From: Falsirhodobacter xinxiangensis
GTDB lineage: Bacteria > Pseudomonadota > Alphaproteobacteria > Rhodobacterales > Rhodobacteraceae
Direction: 5' to 3'
Assembly (NCBI RefSeq): GCF_004959935.1
Contig: NZ_SMYN01000004.1
Location: 248,001 to 312,000, forward strand
DNA length: 64,000 nt
Positions within the stretch are counted from its first letter, which is position 1, and each line of letters begins with the position of its first letter. The notes under the pieces are model-generated. The model was not told the origin of the DNA, ran no database searches, and worked only from the letters and a program-made list of their open reading frames with translations. Position numbers and translations under genes: made by a program. Of this stretch, positions 27,780 through 35,870 are shown one piece after another.

Positions 27780-28274
27780 TTAGGCGTGACCGTAAGCCTC
27801 CGCAATGGCGACCTTCATCGCCATTTCCGGCGCCTGTTCCGCCCATGTCGTCATCTGGAATGCGGGGTAATAGCGTTCCGCTGCCGTGACGGCATCGCGG
27901 ATCAACCGGTCGATCTGTTCATGCCCGACAAGCTGCCCCCCCGAAAGAAGCAGACCGTAACGCCAGACCATCAGGCGTTGCTCCTCCCAGAAGGTGAAGG
28001 CGCCGGTCCAGACCTGATCGTTGCAGCGGTTGACGACATCGTAAAGCTGCGGAATGCGGTGGGCGGGCGGCTCCATCTCGAAGGTGCAGATCAGGCGCAA
28101 CGTCTCGTCCCGATGCGACCATGCCAGCGTCAGCGAATAGGTGCGCCACTGGCCGGTCACCTGCATGGCGATCTGATCGTCGGCGATGCGGTCGAAGTCC
28201 CATTCGTGATGTTGGGCCAACGTCTCGACCATGTCGATCGGATGCAGTTCGTCGAAATGTTCCGAGATTGACAT
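27780..28274 (-). CDS. YbjN domain-containing protein
   Basis: The 164-residue cytosolic protein with VETLAQHHEWDFDRIADDQI and TFEMEPPAHRIPQLYDVVNRC belongs to the YbjN/type III secretion chaperone-like fold family, common in alphaproteobacteria and of unknown function. It precedes proC. Upstream there is a TATGAT hexamer (about 28357-28362, minus strand) that may be its -10, and a GC-rich hairpin in the leader. Confidence 0.82.
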   Translation of the reverse strand: MSISEHFDELHPIDMVETLAQHHEWDFDRIADDQIAMQVTGQWRTYSLTLAWSHRDETLRLICTFEMEPPAHRIPQLYDVVNRCNDQVWTGAFTFWEEQRLMVWRYGLLLSGGQLVGHEQIDRLIRDAVTAAERYYPAFQMTTWAEQAPEMAMKVAIAEAYGHA

Positions 28275-28430
28275 TGGCGGCCCCTGATATCGTTTGCCCG
28301 GCGGCTGCTGCCACCAGAAGCGGGCGTGTTCGCCCACCGGGCGTGAAGCCCGCTTGCGAATCATACTAGATATTGGGGCCGCGCATGTGAATCGGTAATC
28401 TGTGGATGCGCGCGAATCTCTTGTGGAAAA

Positions 28431-28607
28431 CTATCGCGGGGTTTCCAGCGCCTCGCGCGCGGCGATGCGGGCTTCAAGCGCAATCTGCAGTTGCCGGGCA
28501 AGTTCCGCGATGCGTTCGGGCACAGGTTCCGCTTCGATCGCGCGGAGCAGGTCGGCGGACAGCCGGTCCACATCCGTTTCGATCTGCATGTCGGCAGGTT
28601 GCGTCAT
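28431..28607 (-). CDS. nepR: NepR-family anti-sigma factor
   Basis: The 58-residue protein has the NepR core: LSADLLRAIEAEPVPERIAE followed by a leucine-rich helix. EPVP is the signature shared by EcfG anti-sigma factors. It sequesters EcfG until phosphorylated PhyR captures it. The start MTQPADM gives the usual family length; a longer frame exists. It is divergent from ecfG rather than upstream in the same operon, and no phyR is present in the window. Confidence 0.8.
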   Translation of the reverse strand: MTQPADMQIETDVDRLSADLLRAIEAEPVPERIAELARQLQIALEARIAAREALETPR

Positions 28608-28642
28608 CTGGCGGATTTCCCCTGCTGAATGCTCCCCAATGG

Positions 28643-28667
28643 GGAACCGAAGCGTTAACGTCACGTT
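28643..28667 (+). promoter_or_regulatory. EcfG-dependent promoter of ecfG
   Basis: GGAAC, 16 bases, then CGTT: an exact match to the established EcfG consensus (GGAAC N16-17 CGTT). It lies 35 bases before the ecfG start codon and indicates positive autoregulation of the stress sigma factor. Confidence 0.8.
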
Positions 28668-28702
28668 GACCCGCAGTTACCAGACAGCGAGGGCGTTGCG
28701 GG

Positions 28703-29203
28703 ATGGATCAGCGAAACCATGGGAAAGTCGTTCCCGATGTGCTGGACCTCATTCCCGCGCTGCGCGCTTATGCGCGAGCCTTGTGCAAGAACGCCGCCGA
28801 TGCCGACGACCTGGTTCAGGATACATTGGTAAAGGCGCTTGGCAACATTGACAAGTTTCAAGAGGGAACGCGTCTGCGGGCGTGGCTTTTCACCATCATG
28901 CGCAACACCTTCCTCACCAACGTGAAGGTGCGCGCACGCGAAGCCACCGGCGGCGAGGATTGCGTGTCCGGCGCGCCCGTCGCGCAGGCGACGCAGGAAT
29001 GGTATGTCCGGGGCCGCGAATTGATGGCCGCCGTGGACCGCCTGCCGCCCCATTACCGCGAGATGATCATTCTGGTCGTCATGCTGGGCGAGAGTTACGA
29101 GGTCGCGGCCGAGATCTGCGGCTGCGCCATCGGCACGGTGAAAAGCCGCGTCAACCGCGCCCGCCAGATGATCATCGAGGATCTGGGCGTCGACGCCATC
29201 TGA
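28703..29203 (+). CDS. ecfG: EcfG-type general stress response sigma factor
   Basis: The 166-residue ECF sigma factor has sigma region 2 (LIPALRAYARALCKNAADAD, DLVQDTLVKAL, LRAWLFTIMRNTF) and region 4 (DRLPPHYREMIILVVMLGES, CAIGTVKSRVNRAR). The adjacent NepR gene and an autoregulatory EcfG promoter place it in the EcfG/RpoE2 group governing the alphaproteobacterial general stress response. ATG is preceded by a poor ribosome binding site. Confidence 0.92.
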   Translation: MDQRNHGKVVPDVLDLIPALRAYARALCKNAADADDLVQDTLVKALGNIDKFQEGTRLRAWLFTIMRNTFLTNVKVRAREATGGEDCVSGAPVAQATQEWYVRGRELMAAVDRLPPHYREMIILVVMLGESYEVAAEICGCAIGTVKSRVNRARQMIIEDLGVDAI

Positions 29204-29244
29204 CGCTGTCACACGGACGATTCACGACATCGGCATCGTCGCGT

Positions 29245-29270
29245 GGAACAGAAGGGGCCACGCAGAAGTT
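29245..29270 (+). promoter_or_regulatory. EcfG-like promoter of the small membrane protein
   Basis: GGAAC, 17 bases, then AGTT, matching three of the four -10 bases of the EcfG consensus. It lies 27 bases before the start codon of the 43-residue membrane protein gene. Confidence 0.55.
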
Positions 29271-29297
29271 GTGGATTCGAAGCGAGGAGGTTCCGTC

Positions 29298-29429
29298 ATG
29301 ATCCGAATGTCCCGGGATACCAAGCGCGACGGGCACGACTGTTCGCCCGAGGCGATGAGCCTGCCCTACATCTGCCTGATCGCGGGCGTCGCGGTCCTGG
29401 TCGGGGTGGCACTGGCCTGGATCGGCTGA
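29298..29429 (+). CDS. Small single-pass membrane protein, probably EcfG-controlled
   Basis: A 43-residue reading frame follows a strong GAGGAGG ribosome binding site seven to eight bases away and ends just before an intrinsic terminator, so it is a complete transcription unit. The N-terminal 20 residues are charged (MIRMSRDTKRDGHDC) and the C-terminal half is one membrane helix, SLPYICLIAGVAVLVGVALA. I recognise no family. Its position and promoter suggest a general stress response effector or envelope protein. Confidence 0.65.
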   Translation: MIRMSRDTKRDGHDCSPEAMSLPYICLIAGVAVLVGVALAWIG

Positions 29430-29450
29430 CGCATCCGACAGAATGACAGG

Positions 29451-29483
29451 GGGCGGCACGGGGATCACCCGTGCCGCCCTTTT
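29451..29483 (+). terminator. Rho-independent terminator after the small stress gene
   Basis: Twelve-base arms GGGCGGCACGGG / CCCGTGCCGCCC with a five-base loop, followed by TTTT. It ends the ecfG-region transcript and stands between it and the convergent gcd gene. Confidence 0.9.
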
Positions 29484-29486
29484 GCG

Positions 29487-31907
29487 TCAATTTTCCGGCA
29501 GCGCATAGGCGATGACATAATCGCCCGGCTTGGTTCCGACCGAGCCATGCCCGCCCGCGACGATCAGCACGAATTGCCGCCCGTCCACCTCATAGGTCAT
29601 GGGGGTGGACTGGCCGCCCGCAGGCAGGCGTGCCTCCCACAGTTTGTCGCCGGTGGTCAGATCGTATCCGCGCAGGTAATCGTCCACCGCTGCGCCAAGG
29701 AAGGCGACGCCGCCCTTGGTGATGATCGGACCGCCGATGCCCGGCACGCCCATCGCGAAAGGCAGGGGAAGCGGGGTCATGTCGCGGACGGTGCCGTTCT
29801 TGTGCTTCCACGCCACGTCGCCCGTCGCAAGGTTCGCACCGGCGACGTAACCCCATGGCGGGGCCTGACAGGGAACCCCGAAGGCGCCAAGGAACGGACC
29901 CATGACGACGCCATAAGGGGCACCCTCGTTCCGGTTCAGGCCCTGTTCGCTGGCCGTCTCGCCCGCGCCCTTCGGCGGGATGTCGGCGCGGGGCACCAGA
30001 CGCGAGGTGAAGGCGAGGTAGGTCGGCATCCCGAACATCACCTGACGTTCGGGGTCCACCGCGACGCTGCCCCAGTTGAAGGTGCCGAAGTTCCCGGGAT
30101 AGACGATGGTCCCTTCCAGCGACGGCGGGGTATAGCGCCCTTCATAGTTCAGGCGGTTGAATTCGATCCGGCACATGAGCTGGTCGAAGATGGTCATGCC
30201 CCACATATCCGCCTCGCGCAGCGTTGCGGGTTTGAAGGACAGGGCCGAGGTGGGCTGGGTTTCGGCGGTGAAATCCTCGGGGATGGCGCCGCCCGGGGCG
30301 GGTTCCTCGGTCACGGGCAGGATCGGCTCACCCGTTTCGCGGTTCAGGACATAGATGTCGCCCTGTTTCGTCGGACCGACCAGCGCCGGAACGCTTGCGC
30401 CGTCCACGGTCAGGTCGATCAGCACCGGCTGGGCGGGCACGTCCATGTCCCACAGGTCGTGGTGGACGGTCTGGAACACCCATTCCTGCTGGCCATCGCC
30501 GACGTTCAGCGCAACGATCGAAGACGAATGCGCCTCGACCGCTTCGGACCGGCCCATGCCAAGCTGGTCCGGGACCTGGTTGCCCAGCGGGATATAGACC
30601 AGCCCCCGCTCCTCATCGACGGAAAACACCGACCACGAGTTCGGGCTGTTGGCGCTGTAGGTTTCGCCCCCCGCGATGTCGATGGGGGAGGTGTCCTCGG
30701 GGTTGCCGCTGTCCCAGTTCCACAGCAATTCGCCCGTCGCGATGTCGAAGGCGCGGATCACGCCCGACTGCGAGTAGATCGAGAAGTTGTCGTTCACCGC
30801 CCCGCCGATGATCAATTTGCCATCCACGGCCACGGGCGGAGAGGTCGAATAGTAATAGCCCGCCGGGTTGTAGGGCATCCCGGCTTCCAGCCGCAGGGTG
30901 CCGCCATCGGCGAAGCTTTCGCATACCTCTCCGGTTTCAGCGTTCAGCGCGATCAGGCGCGCATCGGCGGTGGGCAGATAGACGCGAGTCGGGCAGGCCT
31001 CGGGGGCCTCCGGCGTTGTGGGCGCGGTCGGCACGGCGGTCTGGGCCGGGGCGGGCATGTCCGCCATGTCCCAATAGGTCACACCACGGCAGGTCTGGTG
31101 CTGGCGGTCGGGGTTCATGCCGGAATTGGCATCGAAGCGCCAGATTTCCTGCCCCGTCGCCGCGTCCAGCGCGATGGCGATGTTGTGCGGCGTGCAGACA
31201 TACAGCCGGTCGCCGATCTTCAGCGGTGTCACCTGATAGGTCGTCTCGCCCACGTCATCGGGGCGTTTCACGTCGCCGGTCTGGTAACGCCAGACCTCTT
31301 GCAGATCCGCGACGTTGGCGGGCGTGACCTGCGCCAGCGGCGAATAACGCTGGCCGTAATTCGTGCGGCCATACTGGTGCCAGTCGCCATCGGGCATCTC
31401 GTTGCCCAAGGCGGGAGCCTCGTTCACGATCTCGGTCGGAAGCTCGCCTGCGATGTCGGTAGGGTCCTGGAACATCGCATAGACGGCGACGGCGACGGTC
31501 GCCAGAACCGCCAGCGCGATGGGCAGGCCCGGTGTGCGCTGGCCCTTGTACTTGCCCGGCCCCGTCATCACCGCATCGCGCGAGGCATATCCACCCGACC
31601 ACAGCCGGTTGCGCACGAAGGGCAGCCATAGCCAGATGCCGAGCAGCACCATCACGCCGCCATAGGGCGCCAGACGCCACCAGTCGAAGCCCGCTTCCCA
31701 GACCGCGAAGGCAAGCCATGCAATCAGCGTCACGGCATAGACGGACAGCGCCGCCGCCTTTCGCAGGGCGATCAGCACCGCCGTCAGCAGGACCGCAAGC
31801 CCCAGAATCAGGAAGGCGGGACTGCCGCCTTCCGCGATAAGCCATCCGCCAAGCCCGGTCAGCGCAATGCCGACCAGCCCGAACAGGATTGTTGTGAACG
31901 CGATCAT
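29487..31907 (-). CDS. gcd: Membrane-bound PQQ-dependent glucose dehydrogenase
   Basis: An 806-residue quinoprotein that oxidises aldoses to lactones in the periplasm and passes electrons to ubiquinone. The first 150 residues hold about five membrane helices. The rest is the PQQ beta-propeller (DGDWHQYGRTNYGQRYSPLA, TPLKIGDRLYVCTPHN, AAGGHGSVGTKPGDYVIAYA). The length matches E. coli Gcd. Quinate/shikimate dehydrogenases share this architecture, so the substrate is not certain. Gluconic acid production can solubilise phosphate, which would suit the adjacent phosphonate genes. Confidence 0.9.
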   Translation of the reverse strand: MIAFTTILFGLVGIALTGLGGWLIAEGGSPAFLILGLAVLLTAVLIALRKAAALSVYAVTLIAWLAFAVWEAGFDWWRLAPYGGVMVLLGIWLWLPFVRNRLWSGGYASRDAVMTGPGKYKGQRTPGLPIALAVLATVAVAVYAMFQDPTDIAGELPTEIVNEAPALGNEMPDGDWHQYGRTNYGQRYSPLAQVTPANVADLQEVWRYQTGDVKRPDDVGETTYQVTPLKIGDRLYVCTPHNIAIALDAATGQEIWRFDANSGMNPDRQHQTCRGVTYWDMADMPAPAQTAVPTAPTTPEAPEACPTRVYLPTADARLIALNAETGEVCESFADGGTLRLEAGMPYNPAGYYYSTSPPVAVDGKLIIGGAVNDNFSIYSQSGVIRAFDIATGELLWNWDSGNPEDTSPIDIAGGETYSANSPNSWSVFSVDEERGLVYIPLGNQVPDQLGMGRSEAVEAHSSSIVALNVGDGQQEWVFQTVHHDLWDMDVPAQPVLIDLTVDGASVPALVGPTKQGDIYVLNRETGEPILPVTEEPAPGGAIPEDFTAETQPTSALSFKPATLREADMWGMTIFDQLMCRIEFNRLNYEGRYTPPSLEGTIVYPGNFGTFNWGSVAVDPERQVMFGMPTYLAFTSRLVPRADIPPKGAGETASEQGLNRNEGAPYGVVMGPFLGAFGVPCQAPPWGYVAGANLATGDVAWKHKNGTVRDMTPLPLPFAMGVPGIGGPIITKGGVAFLGAAVDDYLRGYDLTTGDKLWEARLPAGGQSTPMTYEVDGRQFVLIVAGGHGSVGTKPGDYVIAYALPEN

Positions 31908-32090
31908 TCCGCTGTCCCTTTGTCATTCCGAGAGGCGCCCGCAAGGGGGCGCGACGAATATACGCAGAAGGCCTTGGCAGGGTTCCGCCGAAATGGAAGC
32001 CGACCGGGGTGCGTCAGGCGGAAAGACAGGCTTCCCGCGCGCCACTTGGGCGTGCGGGCATTGAGGCAGGAATTCGCCGAGATGGCAAGA
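31908..32090. other. Intergenic region between phnM and gcd
   Basis: The 183 bases hold a short hairpin (GCGCCC / GGGCGC, 31935-31952) and an open but unconvincing 68-codon frame on the minus strand. They presumably contain the gcd promoter, which I cannot place, and possibly the 3' end of the phnM transcript. Nothing else is seen. Confidence 0.4.
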
Positions 32091-33224
32091 TCAGGCGACG
32101 CGGTTCCCACGCACCCATGTGCCGCGCAGCATCGGCGCGCCTTCGACGCGGCGCATGCGGATCAGGTCGGCGCGCAGCCCCGTCTCGATCCGGCCCCGGT
32201 CGGCAAGACCCGCCGCGCGGGCAGGGGCGGCGGTGACGGTCGCGATGCCGCGGGCCATATCCTCCCACAGATCGCCAAGCTGCGTTGCCGCCAGCAGTAG
32301 CGCGCCCGGCACGTAATCGGACGACAGGATGTCCAGCAGCCCCGCCTCGGCCAATTCGCGGGCCGAGACGTTGCCCGAATGCGAGCCGCCCCGGATCACG
32401 TTCGGCGCGCCCATCATCACCGCAATGCCGTGGTCGTGGCAGGCGCGGGCCGCCTCCATCGTGGTGGGGAATTCGGCCAGCCGGATGCCATATTCGGCCG
32501 AGGTCGCGACATGGTCCGCCGTGGTGTCGTCATGGCTGGCCAGCACCGCGCCAAGACGGTTGGCGAAGGCGACGGTCTTTTCCTCGTGCAGCGTGCCGTT
32601 CTTTTCGCGCAACGCGCGCAACCCGGCGACATGTTCGGCGAAGCCTTCCTCGGACAATCCGTGCTTGCCGCGCACATATTGCTCCAGTTTCGATACGTCG
32701 CGGAACTGGCGTTGGCCGGGGGTGTGGTCCATCAGGCTGACGATGCCGATGCGGTCGTTCGGGCCGAAGGCGTCAAGCTCCTCGGCCAGCGTTTCGGAAC
32801 AGACCTCGGCCCGCAGGTGCAGGAAATGGCTGATGCGCAGCGCGTCCTTGGCCCGCAGGTCGATCAGTTCCGACGCAAGCGGGCGGGCATAGGGCCGGTA
32901 ATCGCCGCGCTTGCCCGACGGGACCGATCCGACACGCAGGGCGTCGAACACGGTGGTGATGCCGCAGCCCGCCAGTTCCGCGTCATGCGCGATCAGGGCG
33001 GCGGCATGGGGCCAGTCCACGCCCGGACGCGGCTGGATGTGCCGTTCCAGATTGTCGGTGTGCAGCTCCACCAGACCCGGCGCGATCAGGTCGCCCTCGC
33101 AATCGATGCCCAGCGCCGAGGGGCCGGAGATGTCGTGGATCAGCCCGTCTTTCAGCACGATCGTGCCGCGGCGGGTTTTCTCGGGCAGGACAAGGGTGGC
33201 GTTGGTCAGGATCGTTTCGGTCAT
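32091..33224 (-). CDS. phnM: Alpha-D-ribose 1-methylphosphonate 5-triphosphate diphosphatase
   Basis: Amidohydrolase-fold enzyme of the C-P lyase pathway that removes pyrophosphate before PhnJ acts. The 377 residues include LIAPGLVELHTDNLERH with the metal ligands, LMDHTPGQRQF and GAPNVIRGGSHSGNVSA, all PhnM landmarks. The ATG at 33224 was chosen over an upstream in-frame one. It is divergent from the DUF1045 gene and separated from the rest of the phn genes by that gene and phnN. Confidence 0.95.
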   Translation of the reverse strand: MTETILTNATLVLPEKTRRGTIVLKDGLIHDISGPSALGIDCEGDLIAPGLVELHTDNLERHIQPRPGVDWPHAAALIAHDAELAGCGITTVFDALRVGSVPSGKRGDYRPYARPLASELIDLRAKDALRISHFLHLRAEVCSETLAEELDAFGPNDRIGIVSLMDHTPGQRQFRDVSKLEQYVRGKHGLSEEGFAEHVAGLRALREKNGTLHEEKTVAFANRLGAVLASHDDTTADHVATSAEYGIRLAEFPTTMEAARACHDHGIAVMMGAPNVIRGGSHSGNVSARELAEAGLLDILSSDYVPGALLLAATQLGDLWEDMARGIATVTAAPARAAGLADRGRIETGLRADLIRMRRVEGAPMLRGTWVRGNRVA

Positions 33225-33303
33225 GATGGGCTCGTTTGTTTTGATTTTGTCATGCGTGGGTGACATGAGGGGGCGGGACTTGAAGGATGAAGGTGACAGG
33301 CCG

Positions 33304-33948
33304 ATGACATTCCGCCGCTATGCGATCTATTACGCGCCACGGGCGGGGAGATTCGCGGATTTCGCCGCAAGCTGGCTGGGATGGGACCCGGTTTCGGGCC
33401 GCGAGGTGGCGCATCCCGACCTGCCGCTGGACGTGGCGGCGATCACGGCCACACCGCGCAAATACGGCTTCCACGGCACGATCAAGGCGCCCTTCGTCGC
33501 GCTGCCGGGGCTGGAGGATGGGCTCGCCGAACTGGCATCCCGCTTGTCGCCCGTGTCCTTGGGCGCGCTGCATCTGCATCGCATTGGCGGGTTCATCGCC
33601 CTGACCCCCGGAATCAACCCCGAGCCGCTGGCGGCCGAGGTCGTGCGGGCGCTGGACAGGTTCCGCGCGCCGATGACGCCCGAGGATCGCGCCCGCCGCA
33701 AGCCAGAGGCGCTGAGCGAAAGGCAGCGGGAATTGCTGGATGCGTGGGGCTACCCCTATGTGATGGAGGAGTTCCGCTTTCATCTGACGCTGACCGGCAA
33801 TGACGCCCCTGCGGATGTGGAACGGGTGCTGGAGCAGGTGCTTGCCCCCATCCTGCCAGATCCCTTCGTGATCGAGGATCTGTGCCTGTTCGGCGAGGCG
33901 GAGGACGGGCGATTCCATCTGGTCCACCGCTATGCGCTGACCGGCTGA
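33304..33948 (+). CDS. DUF1045 phosphonate-metabolism protein, 2H phosphoesterase-like
   Basis: The 214-residue protein is of the DUF1045 family regularly linked to phn operons. It contains two H-x-T motifs (GFHGTIKAP and FRFHLTLTG), the hallmark of 2H cyclic phosphodiesterases. This suggests hydrolysis of the cyclic ribose phosphate produced by C-P lyase, a role that PhnP plays elsewhere; no phnP was seen in the window. The gene is on the opposite strand to its neighbours and overlaps phnN by 19 bases at the 3' end. Confidence 0.83.
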   Translation: MTFRRYAIYYAPRAGRFADFAASWLGWDPVSGREVAHPDLPLDVAAITATPRKYGFHGTIKAPFVALPGLEDGLAELASRLSPVSLGALHLHRIGGFIALTPGINPEPLAAEVVRALDRFRAPMTPEDRARRKPEALSERQRELLDAWGYPYVMEEFRFHLTLTGNDAPADVERVLEQVLAPILPDPFVIEDLCLFGEAEDGRFHLVHRYALTG

Positions 33949-34460
33949 AGCGCGGCAAGGAAGGCGGCGATGCCGTCTTCCGCCGTGCCGTCATTGCGGA
34001 TGGTGGTGACGCGCAGCCCGGCGGGCAGGGGGATGTCGCGGGCAAGGCGGGCGGCGATATCGGCCTCCGTTTCGCGCCCGCGCCCCGCCAGCCGCCGCGC
34101 CAGCACCTTGGCCGAGGCGGTGACGTTGATGACCCGCAGCCCCGGAAACACCCCCGACGCAGGGTTCAGCATCGCGCGGGAGACGTTGAAGATCACCGTC
34201 TGCCCCTCTTGCGCGGCCTTCAGAGACGAAATCGGGATGCCATAGCACAGGCCATGCGCCTGCCAGTCCAGCGCGAAGCGGCCCGCCTCGCGGATGGCGG
34301 CGAACTCCTCGGGGGTGACGCCGACCACGTCTTCGCCGGGACCGCTGGGGCGGGTGACGGTGCGGCGGACGATGTGCAGGTCGGGCCGCGCTGCCCGCGC
34401 CCCGTCGATCAGCGTGTCCTTTCCCGCACCTGACGGGCCGCAGACGGCAAAGACCTTCAT
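33930..34460 (-). CDS. phnN: Ribose 1,5-bisphosphate phosphokinase PhnN
   Basis: Makes PRPP from ribose 1,5-bisphosphate at the end of the C-P lyase pathway. The 176-residue guanylate-kinase-like protein has the P-loop VCGPSGAGKDTLIDGA, RRTVTRPSG and a GRGRETEADIAARL segment. The start overlaps the phnL stop (ATGA). Confidence 0.94.
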   Translation of the reverse strand: MKVFAVCGPSGAGKDTLIDGARAARPDLHIVRRTVTRPSGPGEDVVGVTPEEFAAIREAGRFALDWQAHGLCYGIPISSLKAAQEGQTVIFNVSRAMLNPASGVFPGLRVINVTASAKVLARRLAGRGRETEADIAARLARDIPLPAGLRVTTIRNDGTAEDGIAAFLAALQPVSA

Positions 34461-35110
34461 GCGAACCTCGTCACGTTCACCACTCGGTCGCAGACCCGGT
34501 CGCGTGCGCCTTCGTCGTGGAAGATGCCGATGATGGCGCTGCCCGCGGCCTTCGCCTCCTCGATCAGCGCAATCACCGTTTCGCGGTTGGCAGCGTCGAG
34601 GCTGGCGGTCGGCTCGTCCAGCAGCAGCACCGGGCGGGGCGCGATGAAGCCGCGGGCGATGTTCACGCGCTGCTGCTCGCCGCCCGAAAAGGTGGTGGGC
34701 GACAGGCCCCAGAGGCGTTCCGGGATGCGCAGGCGGGTCAGCAGGGCGGCGGCCTGTTCGTGGGCATCCTCGCAGTCCAGCGGTTCGGCCACCACGTCGA
34801 TGGTCGGCACGCGCGGCACGACCCGCAGGAATTGGCTGACATAGCCCATCGTGTGCCGGCGCAGGGCGATGATCTCGCGCGGGGCGGCGCGGGCCACATC
34901 GACCCCGGCCACCATGATGGAGCCGGAGGCGGCAAGGTAGTTGCCCCAGATCATCCGCATCAGCGTCGATTTTCCTGCGCCCGACTGGCCGATCAGCCCG
35001 ACGCATTCGCCCGCCGCCACGGACAGCGATGCACCCTGCATCACCGGGATCACCGTGCCGCCCTGATTGTGAAGGGTGAATGTCTTGGTCACGTTTTGCA
35101 CGTCGATCAT
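34457..35110 (-). CDS. phnL: C-P lyase subunit PhnL (ABC ATPase-like)
   Basis: ABC-type ATPase of 217 residues with [19 protein letters not shown] (Walker A), FSGGEQQRVNIARGF (signature) and VLLLDEPTASLD (Walker B). It associates with the C-P lyase core rather than acting as a transporter. The Walker A/WGNY wording is PhnL-specific. One base separates its start from the phnK stop. Confidence 0.94.
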   Translation of the reverse strand: MIDVQNVTKTFTLHNQGGTVIPVMQGASLSVAAGECVGLIGQSGAGKSTLMRMIWGNYLAASGSIMVAGVDVARAAPREIIALRRHTMGYVSQFLRVVPRVPTIDVVAEPLDCEDAHEQAAALLTRLRIPERLWGLSPTTFSGGEQQRVNIARGFIAPRPVLLLDEPTASLDAANRETVIALIEEAKAAGSAIIGIFHDEGARDRVCDRVVNVTRFA

Positions 35111-35111
35111 G

Positions 35112-35870
35112 TTACACCTGCAGGACGGAAGATACGAGAAGCTGGGTATAGGCGTGCTGCGGATCGTCCAGCACCTGATCGGTCAGGCCCTGTTCCACCA
35201 CATGCCCGCCCTTCATCACCATCAGCCGGTCGGCAAGCAAACGCACCACCGCCAGATCATGCGTGACGATGATGGCCGACAGCCCCATGCGGCGGACGAG
35301 ACCCCGCAGCAGGTCCAGCAGCCGCGCCTGAACGCTGACGTCCAGACCGCCCGTCGGTTCGTCCATGAACACCAGCCGCGGCCCGGTCACGAGGTTGCGC
35401 GCGATCTGGAGCCGCTGCTGCATCCCGCCGGAAAACTGCGAGGGGCGGTCGTCGATCCGGTCCGCGTTGATCTCCACCCGGCCCAGCCAGTCGGTCGCGG
35501 TGTCGCGGATGGTGCCATAGTTGCGCGCGCCGACGGCCATGAGCCGCTCGCCCACGTTCCCGCCCGCGCTGACGCCCATCCGCAGCCCGTCGCGCGGGTT
35601 CTGGTGGACATAGGCCCAGTCGGTGCGGGCCAGCATCCGGCGTTCGGGTTCCGGCATCGTCACGGTGTCGCGCCCGTCGAAGATCACCGCGCCCGTATCG
35701 GGCTGGGCGTGGCCCGCAAGGCAGGACAGCAGGGTGGATTTTCCCGACCCGCTCTCGCCCACGATGCCCATGACCTCGCCGGGGTAAAGGTCGAAGCTGA
35801 CATCGGTGCAGCCGATGCGGGGGCCATAGGTCTTGCGGATGTCTTTGACCTGAAGAAGCGGTTGCATCAT
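35112..35870 (-). CDS. phnK: C-P lyase subunit PhnK (ABC ATPase-like)
   Basis: The 252-residue ATPase resembles oligopeptide-transporter ATPases, with VGESGSGKSTLLSCLAGH, FSGGMQQRLQIARNL and LVFMDEPTGGLDVSVQAR. It binds PhnGHIJ in the C-P lyase complex. The tandem ATGATG overlaps the phnJ stop; the first ATG gives the four-base overlap typical of this operon. Confidence 0.94.
   Translation of the reverse strand: MMQPLLQVKDIRKTYGPRIGCTDVSFDLYPGEVMGIVGESGSGKSTLLSCLAGHAQPDTGAVIFDGRDTVTMPEPERRMLARTDWAYVHQNPRDGLRMGVSAGGNVGERLMAVGARNYGTIRDTATDWLGRVEINADRIDDRPSQFSGGMQQRLQIARNLVTGPRLVFMDEPTGGLDVSVQARLLDLLRGLVRRMGLSAIIVTHDLAVVRLLADRLMVMKGGHVVEQGLTDQVLDDPQHAYTQLLVSSVLQV

Noticed and set aside
28398-28432. 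Two DnaA-box-like sequences (TGTGGATGC, TGTGGAAAA)
   Set aside because: Neither matches the consensus fully, and there is no other sign of a replication origin such as dnaA, an AT-rich unwinding element or clustered boxes.
28651-28670. ACGT-containing sequence near ecfG resembling the MerR dyad at 19762-19781
   Set aside because: The symmetry is weak and the bases are already explained by the EcfG promoter.
31904-32110. A 68-codon minus-strand frame between phnM and gcd
   Set aside because: No ribosome binding site or recognisable family, and it overlaps the ends of both real genes. It looks like noncoding sequence.
33225-33303. TGTCA / TGACA arms between phnM and the DUF1045 gene as a PHO box
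   Set aside because: The arms are inverted, not direct repeats, and the spacing is not 11 bases. They could be something else but do not support PhoB binding.
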